From contig JABARP010000010.1 in assembly GCA_019186825.1 (NCBI GenBank), forward strand, positions 46,986 to 110,985: a stretch of DNA of 64,000 bases, in the 5' to 3' direction. The stretch's first letter is position 1. Every line of letters starts with the position of its first letter. The DNA is from Pyrinomonadaceae bacterium. GTDB taxonomy: Bacteria; Acidobacteriota; Blastocatellia; Pyrinomonadales; Pyrinomonadaceae. Under the pieces are notes generated by a model. That model was not told where the DNA came from and ran no database searches. It saw only the letters and a list, made by a program, of their open reading frames with translations. Both the position numbers and the translations under genes were made by a program. This document shows positions 53,718-61,030 of this stretch, piece after piece.

Positions 53718-53723
53718 TATAAT
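53718..53723 (+). promoter_or_regulatory. -10 element upstream of the MreB-like gene
   Basis: TATAAT at 53718-53723, about 45 bases before ATG 53769. The best -35 at 17-18 bases spacing (TGGTTA, 53694-53699) is weak, so only the -10 is clear. Confidence 0.4.
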
Positions 53724-53768
53724 TAAGTCAACGAATCCAAAATCTGGAAAAGCTTGGCTGTACCCTTT

Positions 53769-54836
53769 ATGCTTTCGTCACTAAAAAAGCTCGTCACTGA
53801 TTCAATGGCGATCGATCTCGGAACGGCGACGACTTTGATCGCCGTTCGAGGCCGCGGCGTTGTTGTTGATGAACCATCGCTTGTTGCGATCAACGAACGT
53901 ACCGAAGAGATCATTGCGTTCGGCCAGGACGCCGCCGATATGCGTGGGCGCGAAGGCCGCGATATTGCCGTGATCGCACCGCTTAGCGGCGGCGTGGTCG
54001 GAGACTTCGAACGAACAAAGAAGATGCTCGCTCACTTTGTCAGAAAGGCGAAAACGGGCGGCTCAAATATCTCGATCTCGGCGATCATGAGCATGGTCTC
54101 GGACGTTACGCAGGTCGAACAGCGTGCTCTGCACAATGCAGCGGATGACGCGGGCATCGGAAAGGTCTTTATGGTCGAGGAAGGCCTCGCGGCCGCATTT
54201 GGTGCGGGCGTTCTTCCGACGGATAAGCGAGCCTCAGCGATCGTTGATTTCGGTGCAGGAACGACGACCATTGCCGTTGTTGCAAAGGGCTCGGTCGTTC
54301 ATTCGACCTCGGAGCGGTTTGGTAGTAATGCGATCACCGAGGGTATCGCAACACATCTTCGACGCCATCGCGGTCTTCAGGTCGGCGTCGAGACCACAGA
54401 ACAGCTGAAAACATCCTTTGTTTCCACGTTTTTGCCTGACGATATCAGCCGAACGATCGAGGTGCGCGGACGTGACGTCCAGACTGGCAGCCCTGCGGCT
54501 GTAGAAGTTACCACAGGTGAGCTTTTCCCCGTTGTCGAGGGCATCGTTAGACGTGCCGCCCAGCTTGTAAAAGACACGCTTACGGAACTGCGTCCTGAAG
54601 TCGCGGCCGATATCTACGACCGCGGCGTGATCCTGACAGGCGGCGGTGCCCTGCTCGATGGCATCGAGCCTTATATGCGGAATTACATCAATCTCGCCGT
54701 AACCATCGCCGACGAACCGCGCCTTGCGGTCGTCAATGGCCTCGTGAAGATGTTCGATGACGAAAAACTCCTCGAACGAGTTGCACGCAACGAACTCAAT
54801 TTCCTCCAAAACGCGGAAGTGACTTTCGAGGTCTAA
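53769..54836 (+). CDS. MreB-like actin homologue
   Basis: 355 aa from ATG 53769; TTG 53754 is a possible alternative. Actin-fold motifs: phosphate-1 'IDLGTATTLIAV', connect/phosphate-2 'IVDFGAGTTTIAV' (canonical MreB reads DIGGGTT), 'VEEGLAAAFGAGV' in place of VEEPLAAAIG, and adenosine motif 'ILTGGGALLDGI'. The Pro-to-Gly and Gly-to-Ala changes set it apart from housekeeping MreB. No mreC, mreD, pbp2 or rodA follows. It may be a paralogue with a specialised cytoskeletal role. It follows the cyclase gene by 82 bp on the same strand. Confidence 0.88.
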   Translation: MLSSLKKLVTDSMAIDLGTATTLIAVRGRGVVVDEPSLVAINERTEEIIAFGQDAADMRGREGRDIAVIAPLSGGVVGDFERTKKMLAHFVRKAKTGGSNISISAIMSMVSDVTQVEQRALHNAADDAGIGKVFMVEEGLAAAFGAGVLPTDKRASAIVDFGAGTTTIAVVAKGSVVHSTSERFGSNAITEGIATHLRRHRGLQVGVETTEQLKTSFVSTFLPDDISRTIEVRGRDVQTGSPAAVEVTTGELFPVVEGIVRRAAQLVKDTLTELRPEVAADIYDRGVILTGGGALLDGIEPYMRNYINLAVTIADEPRLAVVNGLVKMFDDEKLLERVARNELNFLQNAEVTFEV

Positions 54837-54854
54837 GGGCGGTATTTGGAAGAT

Positions 54855-54941
54855 TGGTACCGGAGGTCGGACTCGAACCGACATGGGCGTTAAGCCCGCC
54901 AGATTTTGAGTCTGGTGCGTATACCATTTCGCCACTCCGGC
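54855..54941 (-). tRNA. tRNA-Leu (anticodon CAA)
   Basis: 87 nt including an encoded CCA (54855-54857). 5' GCCGGAG (54941 down) pairs with CTCCGGT; the anticodon loop CTCAAAA gives CAA, reading UUG. A long variable arm (GCGGGCTTAACGCCC) confirms the class II leucine type, and the T-loop is GGTTCGAGTCC. It lies between the MreB-like gene and the SOS peptidase. Confidence 0.95.
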
Positions 54942-54960
54942 ATGGACATTTGTGGGCGAA

Positions 54961-55680
54961 CTAAAATAATAGACTTGGCTGTTCGGGATGGTCAACTTCG
55001 CGACCGGAAGAATCTTCGGCCCTGTCTTTGTCTTTGCCTATTTTTGAAGTTGTTGTAGCCGGTTCGGGAGCCTCTTTTGCATGCGTAACCTCGTCGGGCA
55101 AGGGCTGCATCAAGGGCTTAAGTTCGTCTAGCGAGGTTCGGGGATCGAGCCAACGCTCGTAGTCGCTCTCGCGGATGACGACGGCCTGACGCTGCTTCAC
55201 GTTGTGGATCTCACGAAAGATGTTATTCGGCGTGGTCGTCAAAATGGCGGTCGCGCGCCGAATGGTTCCCTTTATCTCGCAATCGCGAGCAATGCCTGCA
55301 AGGGCGAAAAGCGGAGTGTCGAATGAGATCGCAAACCTTGCCTTCGAGCCATCGGGCTGCTGCTGCCATTCGTAGATAGCAGATGCCGGGATCAGAACTC
55401 GATCGCTCTTAAACGCGTCGCGGAACATCGTAACCTTTGCGACCGTTTCGCTCCGTGCGTTTATGGCGTTTGTGATCTTGCCGTCGAAGGTTCTGTCGCG
55501 AATCGTCCACCAAAGATCTTCGGGCAGGTGGTACTTGTTGATCGCCAGGATCGGTTCGCCCGGGAAGACCTCGCGGTCGAACTTATATCCATGCTCGTCG
55601 AAATAGTCGAGTCCATCGACAAGCTCAAAATGCTGTATGATCTCGGCACTCAGTGCCTTCAACAAATACCGTCCGCACAC
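54961..55680 (-). CDS. SOS response-associated peptidase (YedK/HMCES family)
   Basis: 239 aa. The invariant start MCGRY exposes Cys2, which forms a covalent thiazolidine with abasic sites in single-stranded DNA. Other sites are present: 'NAINARSETV' (Asn), 'IPASAIYEWQ' (Glu), and 'IHNVKQRQAVVI' with the His. The loop after the His is unusual, as most proteins have MP(V/A)I there. An acidic/Pro C-terminal tail of about 35 residues is added. Shields abasic sites at replication forks. Confidence 0.9.
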   Translation of the reverse strand: MCGRYLLKALSAEIIQHFELVDGLDYFDEHGYKFDREVFPGEPILAINKYHLPEDLWWTIRDRTFDGKITNAINARSETVAKVTMFRDAFKSDRVLIPASAIYEWQQQPDGSKARFAISFDTPLFALAGIARDCEIKGTIRRATAILTTTPNNIFREIHNVKQRQAVVIRESDYERWLDPRTSLDELKPLMQPLPDEVTHAKEAPEPATTTSKIGKDKDRAEDSSGREVDHPEQPSLLF

Positions 55681-55746
55681 GTTGCCGGCAACCTCCCGTT
55701 GAGAACTCGAACTTACTATGAAATGAGGGCGGGCGTCGAATCGCGT

Positions 55747-57549
55747 TTAGCTCTCGCTTACCTTTAGTACCGCGAGAAACGCCTCTTGCGGGATCTCGAC
55801 ACGGCCGACCTTCTTCATCCGGCGTTTGCCCTCTTTTTGCTTTTCGAGGAGTTTCCGTTTACGGGAAATATCGCCGCCGTAACACTTTGCGATAACGTTC
55901 TTGCCCATTGCTTTGACGGTCTCGCGGGCGATCACCTTGTTCCCGATCGAAGCCTGGATCGGCACTTCGAAAAGCTGCCGCGGGATCAACTCTTTCATTT
56001 TTGCGGTCAATAGACGGCCTTTCGCGGTAGCGGTATTGGTGTGCATTATCAGCGAAAGCGCGTCTACGGGCTCGCCCGCAACGAGAATGTCGAGCTTTAT
56101 GAGCTTGCTTTCCTTGTATCCGGTCAAATGATAATCAAGCGAGGCGTAGCCACGCGAAACGCTCTTCAGACGGTCATAAAAATCGAGCACGATCTCGTTC
56201 AGCGGCAGTTCGTAAACGAGCATTACGCGGTCCTTCGTAACATATTCAAACTTTTTTTGAACTCCCCGCTTCTCGTCCAATAGCGGAAGGATGCCGCCAA
56301 GATACGCGTCGCTTGTAAGGATCGTTGCCTCGATGACCGGCTCTTCGATCTTTGCGGTGCGGCCGGGGTCCGGCATCTGAGATGGCGAATCGATCTCATG
56401 AACGACGCCGTCAGTCGTCGTTACGCGATACCGCACACCCGGCGCGGTCGTGATCAGATCGAGGTTGAATTCCCTTTCGAGCCGCTCCTGAATGATCTCC
56501 ATATGCAGCAATCCCAGGAACCCACAGCGAAAGCCGAAGCCGAGAGCCGTCGAGCTTTCCGGCTCATAAAAGAATGACGCGTCATTTAGCCGAAGCTTGT
56601 CCATCGCGTCGCGAAGGTCTTCGTATTGTGCCGAATCGGTCGGATAAAGCCCGGCAAAGACCATCGGCTTTACTTCCTGGAAGCCCGGCAAAGCCTCTGC
56701 CGCCGGTCGTTGTGCGTCAGTTATCGTATCGCCGATCTGTACGTCGGCAACCGTCTTGATCGATGCGGTCAAGAATCCGACCTCGCCAGGTCCGAGCTCA
56801 TCGATCGGTGTCGGACGCGGGCGGTTAACTCCTATCGTTTCAACAAGATACTCGCGGCCGGTATTGAAGAAGCGGATCTTCGTACCCTTCTTCAGCGTGC
56901 CATCGACGACTCTGAAGAGCACAATGACGCCGCGGTAAGAGTCGTACCAGCTGTCAAAGATCAGCGCTTTCAGCGGAGCGTTCGGGTCGCCCTTCGGCGG
57001 CGGAATGTCGCGAACGATCTCCTCGAGGATGTCGTCGATGCCCAGGCCGGTCTTTGCGGATGCAAGCACCGTGTGCGACGTATCCAGGCCGATTATCGTC
57101 TCGATCTGGTCCTTTATTCTGTCAGGCTCGGCGGACGGCAGGTCGATCTTGTTGAGGACCGGAACGATCTCAAGGTCATTCGCAATGGCAAGATAGGTGT
57201 TTGCCAGCGTCTGGGCTTCGACACCCTGCGAGGCATCGACAACAAGCAGGGCACCTTCACACGCCGACAGCGAGCGCGAAACTTCGTATGTGAAATCGAC
57301 GTGGCCCGGAGTGTCGATCAGGTTCAGAACGTAATCTTTGCCGTCCTTTGCTTTGTAATCGAGGCGGACGGCATGGGCCTTGATCGTGATGCCGCGCTCA
57401 CGCTCGAGGTCCATATCGTCGAGCAGCTGATTTTCCATCTCGCGCTCGGCAACAGCCCCTGTCAACTGCAAAATCCGGTCTGCGAGGGTCGATTTCCCAT
57501 GGTCGATATGGGCGATAATAGAAAAATTGCGAATTCGAGATAGATCCAT
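55747..57549 (-). CDS. lepA: Elongation factor 4 (LepA)
   Basis: 600 aa. Ribosomal GTPase that back-translocates tRNAs. G1 '[12 protein letters not shown]' (about 11-22), 'DTPGHVDF', 'NKIDLP', and the LepA-specific C-terminal domain ('[57 protein letters not shown]' region). Length matches the family. Divergent from the YtxH-domain gene across 182 bp. Confidence 0.97.
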   Translation of the reverse strand: MDLSRIRNFSIIAHIDHGKSTLADRILQLTGAVAEREMENQLLDDMDLERERGITIKAHAVRLDYKAKDGKDYVLNLIDTPGHVDFTYEVSRSLSACEGALLVVDASQGVEAQTLANTYLAIANDLEIVPVLNKIDLPSAEPDRIKDQIETIIGLDTSHTVLASAKTGLGIDDILEEIVRDIPPPKGDPNAPLKALIFDSWYDSYRGVIVLFRVVDGTLKKGTKIRFFNTGREYLVETIGVNRPRPTPIDELGPGEVGFLTASIKTVADVQIGDTITDAQRPAAEALPGFQEVKPMVFAGLYPTDSAQYEDLRDAMDKLRLNDASFFYEPESSTALGFGFRCGFLGLLHMEIIQERLEREFNLDLITTAPGVRYRVTTTDGVVHEIDSPSQMPDPGRTAKIEEPVIEATILTSDAYLGGILPLLDEKRGVQKKFEYVTKDRVMLVYELPLNEIVLDFYDRLKSVSRGYASLDYHLTGYKESKLIKLDILVAGEPVDALSLIMHTNTATAKGRLLTAKMKELIPRQLFEVPIQASIGNKVIARETVKAMGKNVIAKCYGGDISRKRKLLEKQKEGKRRMKKVGRVEIPQEAFLAVLKVSES

Positions 57550-57639
57550 TAATTACAAGCAAGACAAACGAGCATTGTAGCAAATCGCTTAGGAATAACA
57601 GCTATCAGATGGCCGCAGCACGGCTGCGAAAAAATTAAA

Positions 57640-57669
57640 TTGCCCTCAAACTTTTGTTTTTGTTATAGT
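57640..57669 (+). promoter_or_regulatory. Sigma70-type promoter of the YtxH-domain gene
   Basis: TTGCCC (57640-57645), an 18-base spacer and TATAGT (57664-57669); about 62 bases before ATG 57732, with 'AAGGAGA' as SD just before the start. Confidence 0.55.
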
Positions 57670-57731
57670 TATCGACAAAGACACTTTTACTGAAAGTTCT
57701 GACTGTATTACGCAGCGGACAAGGAGAAACT

Positions 57732-58172
57732 ATGAGACGAGAATACGAAGGTGAAGGCACGAGTGCTTCTACAAAATTGACGTATCTATTGGTTGGCGGC
57801 GGTATCGGAGCCATCCTTGCCCTGCTTTTCGCCCCGAAATCTGGCGAAGAACTCCGAGGCGATATCGCGGATGCGACGCGGAAGGGTATCGAGAAGAGCA
57901 AAGAGGCAGCTCATCAGCTGCAGGCGAAGGCGGGGGAATACTACGACGCTGCATCTGAGAAGGCTGGCGAGCTCTATCATACCGCTCAGGAAAAAGCGGG
58001 CGAACTCGGCGAAAGGGCGAAGGCAGCTGCCGCACGAACGACAAATCCGTTTACCGCGGCCGTTGAAGCCGGCAAAGAGGCCTACACGGCCGAAAAACGC
58101 CGTAGCGAAGCCAACGCAATTACCGAAGGCCGTGCGAGCTATCCGATCGAGAAGAAGGACGACAGCAAGTAA
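57732..58172 (+). CDS. YtxH domain protein
   Basis: 146 aa. One transmembrane helix near the N-terminus ('LTYLLVGGGIGAILALLFAP') followed by 'KSGEELRGDIADATRKG', the YtxH signature, and a long Lys/Ala/Glu helix with repeated 'AGE(L/Y)Y..A.EKAGEL' heptads that is apolipoprotein- or LEA-like. Such proteins are often stress-induced in the envelope. ATG 57732 is preceded by AAGGAGA. Its last base overlaps the next ATG (TAATG). Confidence 0.85.
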   Translation: MRREYEGEGTSASTKLTYLLVGGGIGAILALLFAPKSGEELRGDIADATRKGIEKSKEAAHQLQAKAGEYYDAASEKAGELYHTAQEKAGELGERAKAAAARTTNPFTAAVEAGKEAYTAEKRRSEANAITEGRASYPIEKKDDSK

Positions 58173-58711
58173 TGAATGCCTCTGAGCCTCAATTTTGGAT
58201 GATGGTCGCCTCCATCGTTATTGCCGTCTGCTTCGTGGTGATGGCTGTCGCTCTTATTTGGATAGCGACCATTGTACGCAAAGTTGTCGGGACGGTGCGG
58301 CGAGTCGAGGAAAGGGTCGAGCCATTGATCACCAAAGTGGACGCGATCGGTGCTCAAGGTAAAGAGATCTCCGTCCATTTCCACGAGGTTTCGGCCAATC
58401 TTTCGGTTGCGACGCGGCACCTTGCCGAATCGACTGAGCTCATCAAAGAAGAGGTCGCGGAGCTTAAGTCCCTCGTCAGCGACACTGCCCTGACCGCGAA
58501 GGACAAGGTTGCCCTTGTAAGCCGAACCATCGACGACACGCAGCTAAAGGTGGTGGATACGACCGAGTTCGTTCAGCGGAAGATCGTCGTGCCGGCCCGA
58601 GAGATCGCGGCCATTATGGCCGGCGTCCGCAAGGGCCTCGAGGTGCTTTTCGCTCCGGCTCCAAAGCAGATCGACAGCGTTTATGTCGAGGACGAAATGT
58701 TCATCGGCTAG
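58172..58711 (+). CDS. DUF948-like membrane-anchored coiled-coil protein
   Basis: 179 aa. An N-terminal transmembrane helix ('MMVASIVIAVCFVVMAVALIWIATIV') then one long amphipathic helix ('RRVEERVEPLITKVDAIG...VATRHLAESTELIKEEVAELKSLV') like DUF948 proteins, which often sit beside YtxH proteins as here (TAATG overlap with the preceding gene). Function unknown; a role in envelope stress is inferred from the pairing only. Confidence 0.8.
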   Translation: MNASEPQFWMMVASIVIAVCFVVMAVALIWIATIVRKVVGTVRRVEERVEPLITKVDAIGAQGKEISVHFHEVSANLSVATRHLAESTELIKEEVAELKSLVSDTALTAKDKVALVSRTIDDTQLKVVDTTEFVQRKIVVPAREIAAIMAGVRKGLEVLFAPAPKQIDSVYVEDEMFIG

Positions 58712-58740
58712 CCGCGGCTTTATTGGCAGAAGCTAAAGAA

Positions 58741-58775
58741 AAGGCCGTCAAACCTTAGGTCTGACGGCCTTTTTT
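58741..58775. terminator. Bidirectional rho-independent terminator
   Basis: AAGGCCGTCA (58741-58750) pairs with TGACGGCCTT (58762-58771); T-run on the plus strand ends at 58775 and the AAAGAAAA stretch before 58741 supplies a T-run for the minus strand. It closes the DUF948-like operon and could also end the tRNA-Ser transcript. Confidence 0.85.
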
Positions 58776-58790
58776 GTTCCCGATAAATTA

Positions 58791-58881
58791 TGGCGGAGAC
58801 GACAGGATTCGAACCTGTGGTACCCTTTTGGAGTACAACGATTTAGCAAACCGCCGCTTTCAGCCACTCAGCCACGTCTCC
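58791..58881 (-). tRNA. tRNA-Ser (anticodon GCT)
   Basis: 91 nt including an encoded CCA (58791-58793). GGAGACG (58881 down) pairs with CGTCTCC. The anticodon loop TTGCTAA gives GCT, reading AGC/AGU. The long variable arm (TGTACTCC...GGGTACC) and GGTTCGAATCC T-loop fit a class II serine tRNA. Confidence 0.96.
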
Positions 58882-59036
58882 TAGTTGAGTGTTAAAGACA
58901 GTATCCAATTCTAGCGTCGAGGCAAACTTTGTCAAGGTAAAGAGCATCAAACTCCCATTGAAGCGCCGTTTTGGCAGCTTGACAGGCTTTTTTCAAGCGA
59001 ACACAATACCTGATTGCGTGGGAAGTTTTGTCTTTT

Positions 59037-60785
59037 ATGATGAATCTTCGACAGTCCATTAAGATCGCCCTTCCGTTGCTGGCATTTGTCAGCACATTTG
59101 TGATGGCCGGTTTTGCTGCGCCTGTTAGCCACGATACGACCGCTTCCGAGCAGCCGAATCTGAATGGAAAGGCGACGCTTGCGACGATCCGCGGCGTTGT
59201 GAAGGACGAGTTCGGCAGCCCGATCGCCGATGCAACTGTCGCGATCTTTAAGCTTGGCACCAATAAGCTCTTAAAGCAGGTCGATACCGCAACGAACGGC
59301 TCTTATTCCCTAAAACTCTGGCCCGGTACCTACACGATCCTCGCGGTTGCCGAGGGTTTCAACCCGACGACGATCGACAGCGTAAAGGTCGGCTCGTCCA
59401 CTGAAGTAAATTACGCCTTCAAACTTGTAAAGGCAGGTGCCGGGAATACTCTTCCAGAGAAACGTGCAGATCGAAACAGCTCGAAATGGCGGATCCGAGG
59501 TGCGACGCTTGGCCGCTCGATCTATCAGAATCAGGACGGCGAAACCCCGGTCGAGGAGAAGAAAGAGACGGCCGAGGTTGCAGAGGACTCGCCAAAGAGC
59601 TCGGCTCGGCCGACCGGTGTCGTTGAGACTTATTTTGCTGCCGACAAACGCGGTGCTTACACAGGCGTCAACTTTGCGACGCTCTTGCCGGTCAATTCTC
59701 GAACCGATGTTGTGATCGCCGGCCAATTTACGCCGAATTCACGAACGTCGCAGCGTCTCGAATCGATTCTGCGTTTCAAGGCGAACGAGCGGCATCAATT
59801 CTCTATCAAAGGCTCTGCCGCGACTCTTGGCCGCGTGCATCTCAATGGGCATGAGCGAGCGCTCGGGCAGTACTCACTCTCAGGGTTTGACGAATGGAAG
59901 GTCCGCGACGGATTCATCCTTGTTATTGGGCTTGATTACTCGACCTTTGCGGGTGCAAGCGGCGACTCGTCGCTGATGCCGCGTGTCGGTATACAATACG
60001 ATCTCGATGCAAAGACGCGTTTCCGGGCAGGGTTTACGCCCTCGACAGACGAGCGTGCATGGACGAATGTCGCCCAATTTGAAGGGTTTTCCGTTCCATT
60101 CACTGAACCGATCTCTGTAGAGGATATAGCCGTTGAGAACGATATTCCGCGGATGAATCGCTCGGCGAGGCTCGAATTCGGGATCGAGCGCGTACTCGAT
60201 AATGCATCGAGCATTGAGGCGACGGTATTCGGTGACGCGTCGTTCTCACGCGGTGTTGGCCTTGCGAGATTGCCGTTCACGACGCTCGACAATTCGGAAT
60301 TCGACAGCTTTGTCTCGAACCAGCGAGGCCGGGCCGCCGGCGTTCGGGTCGTGTATTCGCGTCGCCTTTCGTCATCGCTGAAGGCCTCAACGGGGTATTC
60401 GTACGGTACGGGCCAAAAGCTATCTCCAAATGCGATCTCGGACCCTTCGAGAGTTTTTGAGTCCGGCCTTTTCCAGACGCTTTTTGCCGAACTGACCGCG
60501 GATCTAAATAGCGGAACACGTGTTCAGGCGATCTATCGCCTTTCACCGGATGCGACGATCTTTGCTATCGATCCGTTCAAAGGCAGGCTTGCGATCTACG
60601 ATCCCGGCCTGAGCGTGTTGGTAACCCAGGCTCTGCCGAGATTTGGCCTGCCGCTTCACGCGAAGGCGATCATCGACGCCCGCAATCTGTTCGACGCGCA
60701 GACGTCGCTCGCCACGGGCGAAGGCCGTCTGATGCTCGATGGACAGGGCAGATTGATCCGCGGCGGGATCATGGTGAGATTCTAA
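59037..60785 (+). CDS. Outer-membrane protein with carboxypeptidase-regulatory-like domain and beta-barrel
   Basis: 582 aa from ATG 59037. Signal peptide about 1-29 (AGFAAPV). Residues about 50-130 form a carboxypeptidase-regulatory-like fold: 'ATIRGVVKDEFGSPIADATVAIF', 'ATNGSYSLKLWPGTYTILAVAEGF'. The rest is a series of amphipathic strands ending in an aromatic-type C-terminus ('IRGGIMVRF'), as in TonB-dependent receptors. No TonB box or plug domain is visible, so it is a short barrel-like relative rather than a classic receptor. Acidobacteriota have many such proteins. Substrate unknown. Confidence 0.8.
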   Translation: MMNLRQSIKIALPLLAFVSTFVMAGFAAPVSHDTTASEQPNLNGKATLATIRGVVKDEFGSPIADATVAIFKLGTNKLLKQVDTATNGSYSLKLWPGTYTILAVAEGFNPTTIDSVKVGSSTEVNYAFKLVKAGAGNTLPEKRADRNSSKWRIRGATLGRSIYQNQDGETPVEEKKETAEVAEDSPKSSARPTGVVETYFAADKRGAYTGVNFATLLPVNSRTDVVIAGQFTPNSRTSQRLESILRFKANERHQFSIKGSAATLGRVHLNGHERALGQYSLSGFDEWKVRDGFILVIGLDYSTFAGASGDSSLMPRVGIQYDLDAKTRFRAGFTPSTDERAWTNVAQFEGFSVPFTEPISVEDIAVENDIPRMNRSARLEFGIERVLDNASSIEATVFGDASFSRGVGLARLPFTTLDNSEFDSFVSNQRGRAAGVRVVYSRRLSSSLKASTGYSYGTGQKLSPNAISDPSRVFESGLFQTLFAELTADLNSGTRVQAIYRLSPDATIFAIDPFKGRLAIYDPGLSVLVTQALPRFGLPLHAKAIIDARNLFDAQTSLATGEGRLMLDGQGRLIRGGIMVRF

Positions 60786-61030
60786 CGTCGAAAAAAAGGC
60801 TGCGATGCCGAGGTTTTGAGCGGCCGGCTGCTTTTTTGCGGTCGGCAATTTTGTACGAAATCTCGGATTTTTGCCCATTTTTATAGATTTTTGACTACCG
60901 AAACCTCGCGAAATTGTGCATTGGACCGAGAGAATTGCGATATTCCACGCATTCAGCGCCTTCGGCGGCGCACACCGCTTTCGGAACAACTTTTGCATTT
61001 AATATTTCTTTGGTGAGGTATTGACCGCCG

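Noticed and set aside
60786..61030. Terminator or regulatory RNA between the barrel protein and the kinase
   Set aside because: Only weak, mismatched stems around a T-rich stretch near 60830; no convincing structure or promoter.
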